A stretch of DNA of 64,000 nucleotides from positions 372,001 to 436,000 of the forward strand of contig CANNGH010000001.1 in NCBI GenBank assembly GCA_947504115.1, in the 5' to 3' direction. How positions within the stretch are numbered: position 1 is the stretch's first letter; each line of letters begins with the position of its first letter. The translations under genes and the position numbers were made by a program. The notes under the pieces were generated by a model, which saw nothing but the letters and a program-made list of their open reading frames with translations, did not search any database and was not told the DNA's origin. Below are positions 24,898 to 34,535 of the stretch, in pieces. Origin of the DNA: an uncultured Sedimentitalea sp. Lineage in GTDB: Bacteria; Pseudomonadota; Alphaproteobacteria; Rhodobacterales; Rhodobacteraceae.

Positions 24898-25461
24898 TCA
24901 GACCGCGATCGGGCGTACCTCGGTCACTTCGGGGATGTAATGGCGCAGCAGATTCTCGATCCCCATCTTCAGCGTCAGGGTCGAGGACGGGCACCCCGCG
25001 CAAGCGCCCTGCATGTGCAGATAGACCACGCCGCGATCGAAACCGTGGAACGTGATGTCGCCGCCATCCTGCGCCACTGCAGGGCGGACGCGGCTGTCCA
25101 GCAGTTCCTTGATCTGATTGACGATTTCGCCATCTTCGCCGCTGTGATCGGCATGGCCCGATGTGGCGGTGTGATCCGCGTCCATGACCGGGGCGCCGGA
25201 CTGGAAATGCTCCATGATCGCGCCCAGAATTGCCGGTTTGACATGGTCCCATTCGATCGCATCGGCTTTGGTGACGGTGACGAAGTCATTGCCCAGAAAC
25301 ACGCCCGTCACGCCATCCACCGAAAAGATCCGCTGGGCCAGCGGCGATTTGTCCGCCGTGTCCGGAGCGGGGAAATCGGCGGTTCCCGCGTCGAGTACGG
25401 TCTGGCCGGGCAGGAATTTGAGCGTTGCCGGGTTCGGGGTGGATTCGGTCTGGATGAACAT
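24898..25461 (-). CDS. NFU1/NfuA-type iron-sulfur cluster carrier
   Basis: A 187-residue Fe-S scaffold/carrier. Residues 1-90 are the Nfu N-terminal domain (FIQTESTPNPATLKFLPGQ). Residues 108-185 are the NifU-like domain with the cluster cysteines in GACAGCPSS. ATG 25461 is preferred because a GGAGG site lies five bases upstream and the canonical FIQTESTPNP start follows; upstream codons do not fit. It probably delivers 4Fe-4S clusters to client enzymes. It stands directly before tsaB and after a universal stress gene. Confidence 0.93.
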   Translation of the reverse strand: MFIQTESTPNPATLKFLPGQTVLDAGTADFPAPDTADKSPLAQRIFSVDGVTGVFLGNDFVTVTKADAIEWDHVKPAILGAIMEHFQSGAPVMDADHTATSGHADHSGEDGEIVNQIKELLDSRVRPAVAQDGGDITFHGFDRGVVYLHMQGACAGCPSSTLTLKMGIENLLRHYIPEVTEVRPIAV

Positions 25462-25552
25462 CTGCGCCTCCATGCGTTTCCCACCCGATATGCGCCCACG
25501 GCATCGGCAAGTCAAGGATTGGAACGGTTCTAAACTGGCCTCGGGGCGCGTG

Positions 25553-26008
25553 TCAGGTGATCTCGACCAGCTTTTCCTTGCTCAGGTGCCCCGGCACGAT
25601 GGTGATGGGAATCGGCAAAGACCCGACGCTGCGGGTCAATTGTGTGACCAGCGGGCCGGGCCCCTTGCTGTCTTCGCCTGCACCCAGAACCAGAACGCCG
25701 ATATCGGGGTCTTCGTCGATCTGCGCCAGCAATTCGGGCACCGCCTCGCCCTCGCGGATGATCAGTTCGGGGTCCACGCCCTGCCGGTCGCGCATCCATT
25801 TGGCGAAGACCTCGAAATGCGCGCGGATACGCTCGCGGGTTTCCTCGCGCATCACCTCGGCCACGCCGATCCAGTGGTTGAACTCTTCCGGCGGAATGAT
25901 CGACAGGATCGTGACGCCGCCGCCCGTGTTGGCGGCGCGCATGGCGGCAAAGCGCATGGCGTTCAGACATTCGCGGCTGTCATCCAGCACGACCAGAAAT
26001 TTGCGCAT
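25553..26008 (-). CDS. Universal stress protein, UspA family
   Basis: A 151-residue single-domain Usp. The start RKFLVVLDDSRECLNAMRFA has the conserved Asp after the first strand. The end has LVLGAGEDSKG...PLVTQLTRS and PITIVPG, close to the ATP-binding G-x2-G-x9-G-S/T loop but irregular. ATG 26008 has GAGGAA six bases upstream. It sits between ilvE and nfu on the same strand. Its role in stress survival is inferred from the family. Confidence 0.88.
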   Translation of the reverse strand: MRKFLVVLDDSRECLNAMRFAAMRAANTGGGVTILSIIPPEEFNHWIGVAEVMREETRERIRAHFEVFAKWMRDRQGVDPELIIREGEAVPELLAQIDEDPDIGVLVLGAGEDSKGPGPLVTQLTRSVGSLPIPITIVPGHLSKEKLVEIT

Positions 26009-26076
26009 CGGTTCCTCTTGCGGCTTGGCGGCGATGATGCCCGATGCTGTGGATGCCGGCAACCGCCAGTTGACAT

Positions 26077-26940
26077 TCAGGCTGTTGACGCCGCCCAGTC
26101 CCAGTACAGGTCGTGCACACGCTTGGTGACCGGTCCCGCCTGATACTGCACGTCGTCAAAGGCGGTGACCGGCGTGATCTTGGCCATGTTGCCGGTCACG
26201 AACACCTCGTCCGCGTTCTCGAAATCGCCGTAGCCCAGCACGCTTTCATGCACGCTAATCCCGTCGGCGCGCATGTTGGCGATATGGCGCGCGCGGGTGA
26301 TACCGGCCAGAAAGGTGCCGTTGGGGATCGGGGTGAAGACCTCGCCATCCTTGACCATGAAGATATTGGCCGTCGCGGTTTCGGCGACGTTTCCCAGGGC
26401 GTCGGTGGCGAGAACATTGGAAAACCCCTTGGCGCGGGCCTCGGCCAGCATGCGGGCATTGTTGGGATAGAGGCACCCGGCCTTGGCGTTCACCACCGAG
26501 GATTCCAGAACCGGACGGCGGAACCGGGTGCGCGTCAGCGTCACCGATGCCTCGGGCGGAGGCATGGGGATTTCTTCGAGGCTGATGGCGAATCCGGTCT
26601 TTTCCGGGCTGGGAATGATTGCCGACGGATCGCCGTCGATGGCCCAGTACATCGGGCGGATATATACAGCCGCGCCCGTGTCGTAGGCCGCCAACCCCTC
26701 AAGCGCGATCTGCACCATGTCCTCGGGGCTGACCGTGGGCGTCAGCATCAGCGCCTTGGCCGAACGGTTGGTGCGTGCGCAATGCGCATCCAGGTCGGGG
26801 GTCAGGCCATCGACCAGACGCGCGCCGTCGAACACCGTCGTGCCCAGCCATGAGCCATGATCGGCGGCATGCATGATCGCCACATCGCCGTCGTGCCATG
26901 CTCCGTCGAACCAGGTGCGGATATTGCTGCCGATTGCCAT
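26077..26940 (-). CDS. ilvE: Branched-chain amino acid aminotransferase (class IV)
   Basis: A 287-residue fold-type IV PLP enzyme for the last step of Val, Leu and Ile synthesis. The PLP lysine is in VVNAKAGCLYPNNARM (about residue 157). Other family blocks are HAADHGSWLGTTVFDGAR, YIRPMYWA, ETATANIFMVKDG and GTFLAGITRAR. The phosphate-binding region near residue 250 (FVTGNMAKITPVT) replaces the usual GTAAEVTPV, so D-amino acid or aromatic activity is possible. ATG 26940 is clear. Confidence 0.85.
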   Translation of the reverse strand: MAIGSNIRTWFDGAWHDGDVAIMHAADHGSWLGTTVFDGARLVDGLTPDLDAHCARTNRSAKALMLTPTVSPEDMVQIALEGLAAYDTGAAVYIRPMYWAIDGDPSAIIPSPEKTGFAISLEEIPMPPPEASVTLTRTRFRRPVLESSVVNAKAGCLYPNNARMLAEARAKGFSNVLATDALGNVAETATANIFMVKDGEVFTPIPNGTFLAGITRARHIANMRADGISVHESVLGYGDFENADEVFVTGNMAKITPVTAFDDVQYQAGPVTKRVHDLYWDWAASTA

Positions 26941-27032
26941 GGCGTCGCCCTCATTTCATGCCATGCAAGAGTAGGGCAGGAATGTGGCGGAGGTCCAGAC
27001 ATTCCACGCGCGCCGGAGTGGTCGCAATCCGG

Positions 27033-28055
27033 TCAGACCGGGCCGACCATCCCGACGATTTCATAGGTGCGCGCAAGGATCGGTGCGGTGATCGCGCGGG
27101 CGCGCTGCGCGCCGCTGGCCAGAATCCGGTCGATCTCGCCCGGATCGTCCAGCAGGCGCGTCATCTCGGTCGATATGGGGGCGAGTTTGGAGACCGCCAG
27201 ATCGGCCAGCATCGGTTTGAATTCGGAAAACTGGCGCCCGCCCATTTCGGCCAGAACCTGATCGACGGTCTGATCGTTCAGCCCGGCATAGATGTTGACC
27301 AGATTGCGCGCCTCCGGCCGCTCTTCCAGTCCATCGGCCTCGGAAGGCAGGGCGTCGGGATCGGTCTTGGCGCGGCGGATTTTTTTCGCGATCGTGCCGG
27401 CATCGTCCATCATGTTGATGCGGCTGGCATCCGAGGGATCGGATTTGCTCATCTTCTTGGCGCCGTCGCGCAGGGACATGACGCGCGTCGCGGCCCCCTC
27501 GATCACGGGTTTGGTCATGGGAAAGAACTCGACGCCATAATCGTGGTTGAACTTGGCGGCGATGTCGCGGGTCAGCTCGACATGCTGTTTCTGATCCTCG
27601 CCCACCGGCACATGGGTGGCGTGATAGATCAGGATATCGGCCGCCATCAGCGCCGGATAGGCGAACAGCCCAAGCGAGGCGTTCTGTGCGTTCTTGCCCA
27701 CCTTGTCCTTGAACTGCGTCATGCGCTGCATCCAGCCCATGCGCGCCACGCAGTTGAAGATCCACGCCAGTTGCGCATGTTCGGGAACCTGGCTCTGATT
27801 GATCAGGATCGACTTTTCGGGGTCGATCCCGGCGGCCAGAAAACCGGCGCACAGGGTGCGGGTGCTGCGCGCAAGGTCAGCCGGGTCCTGCCAGACGGTG
27901 ATGGCGTGCAGATCGACCATGCAATAGACCGTTTCCACGCCCGTGGCCTGCATCTCGACAAAGCGGCGGATGGCGCCCAGATAGTTCCCCAGATGCAGAT
28001 CACCCGAAGGCTGGATTCCCGAAAACACGCGCGGGGTGAAACTGGCCTCGGCCAT
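27033..28055 (-). CDS. trpS: Tryptophan-tRNA ligase
   Basis: A 340-residue class I aminoacyl-tRNA synthetase. The HIGH-like motif is HLGN (21-24, within [17 protein letters not shown]), and KMSKS is at 201-205 ([10 protein letters not shown]). Specificity segments [23 protein letters not shown] and [14 protein letters not shown] match TrpRS. ATG 28055 is the family start. The frame stays open upstream into the rhomboid gene's leader without family sequence. It is divergent from the rhomboid-like gene. Confidence 0.97.
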   Translation of the reverse strand: MAEASFTPRVFSGIQPSGDLHLGNYLGAIRRFVEMQATGVETVYCMVDLHAITVWQDPADLARSTRTLCAGFLAAGIDPEKSILINQSQVPEHAQLAWIFNCVARMGWMQRMTQFKDKVGKNAQNASLGLFAYPALMAADILIYHATHVPVGEDQKQHVELTRDIAAKFNHDYGVEFFPMTKPVIEGAATRVMSLRDGAKKMSKSDPSDASRINMMDDAGTIAKKIRRAKTDPDALPSEADGLEERPEARNLVNIYAGLNDQTVDQVLAEMGGRQFSEFKPMLADLAVSKLAPISTEMTRLLDDPGEIDRILASGAQRARAITAPILARTYEIVGMVGPV

Positions 28056-28155
28056 GGGGAAACTCCCGTCTGGAAAATTCTGTTTGCCTCGCTTACCCAT
28101 GGGGCCACATATCGTCAACCGGCGCGAAAAAGATGCCAGCAGGGAGAACGGGCAG

Positions 28156-28836
28156 ATGAACGGCAACAATTCGGCGGTCAATCCGCTGCCGCCGGTGGTG
28201 GCCGCGCTGTTCGTGGTGATCGTCGGGATCGAGATCGTCTTCCAGTTGGGCACGCGCAACCTGATCGGTGGCCCCGGAGCCGTGGGTTGGCGTCTGGCGG
28301 CGATCCAGACCTACGCGTTTTCCGGCGATATCTTTGACTGGATGCTGGCCAACAACCACTGGCCGCTGTCGCATCTGATGCGCTTTGTCACCTACCCGTT
28401 CGTGCATGGATCGTTCAGCCATGCGCTGTTCGTCGGGGTCATGCTGCTGGCGATGGGCAAGATGGTGGCCGAGGTGTTCGGCCAGATCGCGACATTGGCG
28501 ATCTTCGTGGTGTCCGGAATCGGCGGCGCGCTGGCCTATGCGCTGTTCCTGAACGATCCGGTGCCGCTGATCGGTGGGTTCCCGCCCGTCTACGGCCTGA
28601 TCGGGGCGTTCACCTTCCTGCTTGCCCGCTCGCTGGCCAGCGTGGGCGCGAACCAGGCGCGTGCGTTTTCGCTGATCGCGGTATTGATGGGTATCCAGCT
28701 GCTGTTCGGGCTGTTTTTCCAGATCCAGAACGACTGGGTCGCCGATCTGGCTGGGTTCGTCACCGGTTTCGTGCTGTCATTCTTTGTTTCGCCGGGCGGT
28801 TGGGCGCGGATTCGCGGCAGGATCCGCCATGATTAG
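28156..28836 (+). CDS. Rhomboid-family membrane protein lacking catalytic residues (pseudoprotease)
   Basis: A 226-residue six-helix rhomboid fold. Rhomboid landmarks are recognisable: [12 protein letters not shown] in the first loop, IGG-x-VYGLIGA where GxSG normally occurs, and [12 protein letters not shown] where the catalytic His normally occurs. The nucleophile Ser of GASG is replaced (GGFPPVYG) and the His of HLGG is Asp. Both catalytic residues are therefore absent, so I call it an inactive rhomboid-like protein, perhaps a membrane chaperone or regulator. ATG 28156 has GGGAGAACGG upstream. It ends overlapping the murJ stop by four bases. Confidence 0.82.
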   Translation: MNGNNSAVNPLPPVVAALFVVIVGIEIVFQLGTRNLIGGPGAVGWRLAAIQTYAFSGDIFDWMLANNHWPLSHLMRFVTYPFVHGSFSHALFVGVMLLAMGKMVAEVFGQIATLAIFVVSGIGGALAYALFLNDPVPLIGGFPPVYGLIGAFTFLLARSLASVGANQARAFSLIAVLMGIQLLFGLFFQIQNDWVADLAGFVTGFVLSFFVSPGGWARIRGRIRHD

Positions 28837-30383
28837 GAGCGTCGGCGGCGACGCAGCACGGTGCCGAATTCCGACAGGCGGAACGCTCCGATCAACTGTC
28901 CGACACCGAAATAGGCCACGATGCCCAGTGCCACCAGCCCCGCCAGCGCCAGATAGCGCAGACCCGCCGTATTCAGCGCCGGTTCCAGCATCCGCGCGGC
29001 GCCCCACAAAACCGCGCCCATCGCCAATGAGGCCGCGCAGATCCGCCAGATCCGCTCGACAAACCGCGAATCGAACCGTGCCACGTCACCCATCGTCCGC
29101 GCGCCGTGCAGCAACAGCAGCACCATGCCCCATCCGGCCAGCGTGGTGGCAATGGCGGGCGCATACCAGCCAAGCATCGGCGCAAGACCGATGGCCGCAA
29201 CCGCATTGACCGCCATCGCCGCCAGCGCATAGCGGAACGGCGAGCGCGTATCCTCGCGTGCGAAAAACAGCGGTTGCAGGATTTTCTGCAGCACGAATGC
29301 CGGCAGGCCCAGCCCGTAGATCGCGACCGCCAACGCGATCGCGGCGCTGTCGGCGGCGGTCGTCGCGCCGCGCTCGAACAGCACCGAAACCAGCGGCAGG
29401 GGGATCACCACCAGCGCCACCGCCGACGGGATCGTCAGCGCCAGCGAGACCTCACCGGCGCGGCTGAGGGCGTGCCGCCCTCCGGTTTCGTCCTGCGCGG
29501 CCAGACGCCGCGACAGATCGGGCAGAAGCACAACGCCGATGGCAATGCCCACCACGCCCAGCGGCAATTGATACAGCCGGTCAGCCGCATACAGCCAGCC
29601 CACAGCCTTGTCGAAATAGCTGGCGACCTGCTGCCCGACCAGCAGGTTGACCTGCACGACGCCGCCGGCCAGCGCGGCCGGTATGGCGATGCGCACGAGA
29701 CGGCGCAGATCGCCGGTCAGCCGCGGACGCCGCGGGCGCAACGAGAACCCGGCGCGCGAGGCGGCGATCCAGACCAGCGCCAGTTGCGCGACACCTGCGA
29801 CCGGGATGCCCCAGATCAGCGCCCGCGCCACATCGCCGCCCAGCCACGCCGCCACCGCCATCGCCGCCACCAGCAGCACGTTCAGCAGCACCGGCGCGGC
29901 GGCGGCGGCGGCAAAGCGCCCGGTCGCGTTCAGAACGCCCGACAGCAGCGCGGCGAGCGAGATGAACAGGATATAGGGAAACGCGATGCGCCCGAACTCG
30001 ACCGACAGATCGAACCGCTCCTGTCCGACGAAACCGCTGGCCAATGCGAATACCAGCCACGGCATGAGAAGTTGCGCCGCCAGCGTCAGCAGGATCAGGA
30101 TGCCCGCCAGACCGGCAAAGGCATTCTCGGCAAAGTCCTGCGCGTCGCCCCCGGTTTCCAGCTTTTTCGAGAACATCGGGATGAACGCCATGTTGAACGC
30201 GCCCTCGGCGAAAAACCGGCGGAACATGTTGGGCAGGCGGAACGCGACGACATAGGCTTCGTAAAGCGGCCCGGTGCCCAGCAGCGCCAGGATCATCGCA
30301 TCGCGCACGAATCCGAGAAGGCGCGACATGAGCGTCCACATGCCGACCGTCAGAAACCCGGACATCAACTGGATCGGCTTCAA
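28833..30383 (-). CDS. murJ: Lipid II flippase MurJ
   Basis: A 516-residue MOP-superfamily transporter with about 14 helices that moves lipid II to the periplasm for peptidoglycan synthesis. The N-terminal SGFLTVGMWTLMSRLLGFVRD and PNMFRRFFAEGAFNMAFIP are the MurJ signature. A TTG at 30383 is preferred as start because GAGG lies about eight bases upstream and KPIQLMSGF is family-like; an in-frame ATG at 30365 is the alternative. It lies about 100 bases after glnD on the same strand. Confidence 0.93.
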   Translation of the reverse strand: MKPIQLMSGFLTVGMWTLMSRLLGFVRDAMILALLGTGPLYEAYVVAFRLPNMFRRFFAEGAFNMAFIPMFSKKLETGGDAQDFAENAFAGLAGILILLTLAAQLLMPWLVFALASGFVGQERFDLSVEFGRIAFPYILFISLAALLSGVLNATGRFAAAAAAPVLLNVLLVAAMAVAAWLGGDVARALIWGIPVAGVAQLALVWIAASRAGFSLRPRRPRLTGDLRRLVRIAIPAALAGGVVQVNLLVGQQVASYFDKAVGWLYAADRLYQLPLGVVGIAIGVVLLPDLSRRLAAQDETGGRHALSRAGEVSLALTIPSAVALVVIPLPLVSVLFERGATTAADSAAIALAVAIYGLGLPAFVLQKILQPLFFAREDTRSPFRYALAAMAVNAVAAIGLAPMLGWYAPAIATTLAGWGMVLLLLHGARTMGDVARFDSRFVERIWRICAASLAMGAVLWGAARMLEPALNTAGLRYLALAGLVALGIVAYFGVGQLIGAFRLSEFGTVLRRRRRS

Positions 30384-30483
30384 TGGCGGGGCCTCGTGGA
30401 CGTGTCGGACATGGCCTTGCGACCTAGCCGCTGCACCGTCGGTGCGCAATTGCGAATTCGCGCCGTCGCAGCGGCGGAACCAC

Positions 30484-33312
30484 TCACGGTTTTGCCCGTT
30501 CGGCGCCTTCGGCGATCGCCTTTCGCAGCCTTTGCTCAAGCGCCTTCTGCTTTGCCGGGCTGTGGTATTTCAGGCCGAACATGTCCTTGATGTAGAAGGT
30601 ATCGACGACCTGTTCGCCGAACGTGGCGATCACCGCGTTCGAGATATAGACATTCGCCGTCGCCATCGCGTGCGCCAGATCGTACAGCAAACCGGGACGA
30701 TCGCGGGTATCGACCTCGATGATCGTGTAGATGTCCGAGCCGTCGTTGTCGAAGGTGATATGGGTGGGCACGTTGAAAGCCTTTTCGCGCTTTCTCAGCC
30801 GGTCGCGGGTTCGGAACGCCTCGCGCGGGCGAATCTCGCCTTTCAGTGTCTTATGGATGGTGCGGCTGAGGCGGGGCAGGCGCTCGGCCTCGAAGGGTGC
30901 GCCGTCGCCATCCTGAATCCAGAACACGTCGGTCACATAGCCGTCCCTGCTGGTATAGCTGCGCGCATCGACCACGTTTGCCCCAACCAGCGCCAGCGCG
31001 CCGGCAAGGCGCGAGAAGATGCCTGGATGGTCGGCCATGACGAAACAGGCGCGCGTCGCGTCGCGGTCTTCGTCCGGGTGCAGGCGGATCAGGATCTTTT
31101 CGGGGTCGTGCGACTCCTCCAGTTCACGCAGCATTTCGGCGATATCGACATGGGCGGTCACATGCAGTCCCTGCCAATAGGCCGGGTAGTGGCGCGCCAG
31201 TTCCCGTTTCAGCGCCGCCTTGGGCCAGTCGGGCAGGGCGGCGCGCAAGGCGGCGCGCGCCTTGGCACCGCGATTGGTGCGGGTGAGATCCTCCATCCCG
31301 GTTTCCAGCGCGCGGCGTGTCTGGCGGTAAAGCGCGCGCAACAGCGCCGCCTTCCAGTTGTTCCAGGTGTCCGGGCCGACGCCACGGATATCGCAGACCG
31401 TCAGCACGGTCAGCAGATCCAGCCGGCTGACCGACGTCACCGCCTTGGCGAAATCGCGCACGGTGCGCGGATCGGCGATATCGCGTTTCTGGGCCGTGTC
31501 CGACATCAGCAGGTGATAGCGCACCAGCCATTCCACGGTTTCGCTTTCGGATTTCGTCAGGCCCAGCCGGGGCGCGATACCCCGCGCGATCCGCGCCCCG
31601 ATGATCGAGTGATCCTCGGGCCGGCCCTTGCCGATGTCGTGCAGCAGCAGCGCGACATACAGAACCTTGCGGTTCACCCCCTCCTTCAGGATGCCCGATG
31701 CGATGGGCAGATCCTCGACCAGTTCGCCCTTTTCGATCTGCGCCAGCGTCGCGATGCACTGGATCGTGTGTTCGTCCACCGTATAGCTGTGATACATGTT
31801 GAACTGCATCATCGCCACGATGGGGGCGAATTCCGGCAGAAAGGCCGACAGAACGCCCAATTCGTTCATGCGCCGCAGCGCCCGTTCGGGGTTGCCGTGT
31901 TTCAGCAGCAGGTCGAGAAAGATGCGCCGTGCCTCGCGGTCGTTGCGCATCTCCTCGTCGATCAGATGCAGGTTGTTCACCACAAGGCGCATCGCGTCGG
32001 GATGGATCAGCAAGCCGGTGCGCAAGCCCTCCTCGAACAGGCGCAGCAGGTTCAGCTTGTCGCCCAGAAAGGCATCCGGGTCGGCGATGCCGATGCGGTT
32101 ATGGATGACGGTATAGCCCGGCCTGATGCGCCGGCGACGGCGAAAGAAGCGATCGGGCAGCGGCGCGGGTTTGACATGCGCGGCCTCCAGCTTGGTCAGG
32201 AAGATACGCGTCAGATCGCCGACCACCGTGGCCTGCCGGAAATAATCCTGCATGAAGATTTCCACGCCCCGCCGTCCGGCGCGATCGCGATAGCCCAGAC
32301 GCTCGGCGACCTCGACCTGTCGGTCGAATGTCAGCTGTTCGTTCGCGCGGTTCGAGATCAGGTGCAGATGGGCGCGCACCGCCCATAGAAACGTCTCGGT
32401 CTTGAGAAACCGGTCAAATTCGTCGGCACGGAACAGCCCCAGATCGACCAGTTCGCGCGCGGTCTGGACGCTGTGGATGTATTTCGCGATCCAGAACAGC
32501 GATTGCAGATCGCGCAGGCCGCCCTTGCCCTCTTTCACGTTAGGTTCGACCATGTATCGCTGGCCATGCTTGGCATGGCGCCGTTCCCGCTCGGCCAGTT
32601 TGGCGGCGACGAAATCGCGCTCGGTCCCGGTGAAGAGATCCTTTATCAGCCGCTGGTCGAGCTTCGCCGAAAGATCGACGTCACCGGCCAGAAAGCGATG
32701 TTCCAGCAGTGTCGTGCGAATGGTGAAATCCTCGGTGCCCAGGCGGATGCAATCGTCGATGGTGCGGGTGGAATGGCCGACCTTCAGATGGATGTCCCAG
32801 AGGATGTAAAGCAGCGACTCGATCACGCTTTCGGCCCAGGCGGTCAGTTTCCATGGCGTCAGGAACAGCAGATCGACATCCGAAAACGGCGCCATTTCGC
32901 CGCGCCCGTATCCGCCCACGGCAATCACCGCGACGCGTTCGCCCTCGGTCGGATTGGCAAGCGGATGCAGATGGGTCGCGGCCACATGCAGGGCGGTGGT
33001 GACCAGCCCGTCGGTCAGCCAGGTGTAGGATCGCGTCAACTCGCGCGCGGCAAGAGGCGCGGCGGCAAAGGCGTCGGCGATGGCCGCGCGCCCGGAATCG
33101 CGGGCCGTCGTCAGGATGCGTACGGTTTCCCCGCGCAACGCCGCATCATCCGCAGCGCGCCGGGCCGCCGCGTCGATCTCGTCGCGCACTGCCGCCGGAT
33201 CGAAGATCGCGGCGGCATCGCAGATCAGCGATCCGGCGGGCGCGGGAGGGGTCAGGCGGAACGGGGCCGGATCAGGATCCGGCACCCGAGAAGCTTCTTG
33301 GCGCGGGGTCAA
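30484..33312 (-). CDS. glnD: [Protein-PII] uridylyltransferase / uridylyl-removing enzyme
   Basis: A 942-residue nitrogen sensor that uridylylates PII when glutamine is low and removes UMP when it is high. Domains in order: nucleotidyltransferase with GGYGRGEMAPFSDVDLLF (133-150), a helical linker, an HD hydrolase (HTIQCIATL and LLLHDIGKGRPEDHS near 500-560), and two C-terminal ACT domains (ACFVMADHPGIFSRLAGAL and EVDTRDRPGLLYDLAHAM). TTG 33312 has AGGTGG six bases upstream; GTG 33285 is the other candidate. The start lies inside the 3' end of the lipoprotein gene. Confidence 0.95.
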   Translation of the reverse strand: MTPRQEASRVPDPDPAPFRLTPPAPAGSLICDAAAIFDPAAVRDEIDAAARRAADDAALRGETVRILTTARDSGRAAIADAFAAAPLAARELTRSYTWLTDGLVTTALHVAATHLHPLANPTEGERVAVIAVGGYGRGEMAPFSDVDLLFLTPWKLTAWAESVIESLLYILWDIHLKVGHSTRTIDDCIRLGTEDFTIRTTLLEHRFLAGDVDLSAKLDQRLIKDLFTGTERDFVAAKLAERERRHAKHGQRYMVEPNVKEGKGGLRDLQSLFWIAKYIHSVQTARELVDLGLFRADEFDRFLKTETFLWAVRAHLHLISNRANEQLTFDRQVEVAERLGYRDRAGRRGVEIFMQDYFRQATVVGDLTRIFLTKLEAAHVKPAPLPDRFFRRRRRIRPGYTVIHNRIGIADPDAFLGDKLNLLRLFEEGLRTGLLIHPDAMRLVVNNLHLIDEEMRNDREARRIFLDLLLKHGNPERALRRMNELGVLSAFLPEFAPIVAMMQFNMYHSYTVDEHTIQCIATLAQIEKGELVEDLPIASGILKEGVNRKVLYVALLLHDIGKGRPEDHSIIGARIARGIAPRLGLTKSESETVEWLVRYHLLMSDTAQKRDIADPRTVRDFAKAVTSVSRLDLLTVLTVCDIRGVGPDTWNNWKAALLRALYRQTRRALETGMEDLTRTNRGAKARAALRAALPDWPKAALKRELARHYPAYWQGLHVTAHVDIAEMLRELEESHDPEKILIRLHPDEDRDATRACFVMADHPGIFSRLAGALALVGANVVDARSYTSRDGYVTDVFWIQDGDGAPFEAERLPRLSRTIHKTLKGEIRPREAFRTRDRLRKREKAFNVPTHITFDNDGSDIYTIIEVDTRDRPGLLYDLAHAMATANVYISNAVIATFGEQVVDTFYIKDMFGLKYHSPAKQKALEQRLRKAIAEGAERAKP

Positions 33313-34450
33313 TCACAACCACCTGCTTGTTCTGGATCGTGGCGACGGCCAGACCGCGCTCGTTGGTGCCGTCGCGGCGCAACCGCACGACGCCGCCGAC
33401 ACCCTGGAAACCGGCGCCCTGGGTCAGGGCCGATGCGCTCAGCGTGTTGGCCTTGCCGCTGCCGACCAGCGCGCCCACGATGGCGATGCCGTCATAGGCC
33501 AGCCCGCCGATGGAATGCGGCGCACCGCCATAGGCGGCGGAATAGCGCGCCTTGAACGATTGCATCCGGCCCGGATCGGGCAGGGCGAACCAGCCGCCCT
33601 GAACGCCCGGCAGCGTCAGTGTCTGGGGCGGGATGTCCCAGCGCGTCAGGCCGATGAATTGCGTGCTGGCGGGCGAAACTCCGGCCTCGGGGAGAAGCTG
33701 CGTGAACATCGGCAGCGCGCCGGCAGTGGTCGAGGTGAAGAAAATAGCGTCGGCGCCGGTGTTGGACACCGTTTCCCGCACCTGCGGCACCTTGGCCATC
33801 ACGCCCTGCTGCGAGATATCGTAAGAGACCGACCCGGCCATGCGCGCCGGACTGGACGCGATTGCCTTCTGGATCGCGGAATAGCCCATCCGCCCCGACA
33901 GATCCGAGCCATGAACCACCACGATGTTGCGCTTGCCCTGCGCCGCCGCATAGCGGGTCAGCCGGTCGGCGGCATTCTCGAAGGTCGGCCCCAGCACGAA
34001 CACGTTGCCGCCGGCGATGGACGCGTTGTTGGAAAACGACAACACGTTCACGTTGCGGTCGCGCACGGCAAGACCTGCGGCATTCGCGGCCTCGGCATAA
34101 ACCGGACCGAGGATGATGCCCGCGCCCTCGTCCACCGCCTTGCGCGCCTGCGCGGCGGCTGTCGTGGCGTTGCCGGCGGTGTCATAGACACGCAGGTCGA
34201 TCCGCGGGCGGCCGTTCAGGTCGGCAATCGCCATCCGGGCGGCGTTTTCAAGGCTTTGCGCCAGTATGCCATCACCGGGCTGTCCCGAACCGCGCGGCAC
34301 CAGCAGCGCGACGGTGACCGGTTTGTCGGTGTCGATGGCGGGGCCGGTGCTGGGCATGCCCATGTCGTCGCAGGCCGACAGGATCACCGCCGAAAGCAGC
34401 GCCAGACAATACAGCGCGATCTTGCGGGCGGGGGGAAAAGCGGCAACCAT
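33272..34450 (-). CDS. Penicillin-binding-protein-activator-like lipoprotein (LpoA-type periplasmic binding fold)
   Basis: A 392-residue lipoprotein. Its signal ends in a lipobox LSAC (Cys27). The rest is a type I periplasmic-binding fold: VTVALLVPRGSG, ILGPVYAEAANAAG, VLSFSNNASIAG and LAYDGIAIVGAL, as in the C-terminal domain of LpoA, which stimulates PBP1A in enterobacteria. It lacks the N-terminal TPR domain of LpoA, as is usual in alphaproteobacteria. A Leu/Ile/Val-binding role is less likely because of the lipid anchor and the rsmI neighbour. It overlaps glnD by 41 bases. Confidence 0.8.
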   Translation of the reverse strand: MVAAFPPARKIALYCLALLSAVILSACDDMGMPSTGPAIDTDKPVTVALLVPRGSGQPGDGILAQSLENAARMAIADLNGRPRIDLRVYDTAGNATTAAAQARKAVDEGAGIILGPVYAEAANAAGLAVRDRNVNVLSFSNNASIAGGNVFVLGPTFENAADRLTRYAAAQGKRNIVVVHGSDLSGRMGYSAIQKAIASSPARMAGSVSYDISQQGVMAKVPQVRETVSNTGADAIFFTSTTAGALPMFTQLLPEAGVSPASTQFIGLTRWDIPPQTLTLPGVQGGWFALPDPGRMQSFKARYSAAYGGAPHSIGGLAYDGIAIVGALVGSGKANTLSASALTQGAGFQGVGGVVRLRRDGTNERGLAVATIQNKQVVVIDPAPRSFSGAGS

Positions 34451-34535
34451 GTGATGAACTCCATTGTCCGGCGGCTCTTGGCGCCGCGTCCTCGTTGCGG
34501 TCGGATAATAGACGTCACAAGAGGCGGGTCCAGCA

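Noticed and set aside
29106-32388. Long plus-strand frames opposite murJ and glnD
   Set aside because: They are rich in Arg, Gln, His and Asp, typical of antisense frames in high-GC genes; both minus-strand genes have full domain architecture.
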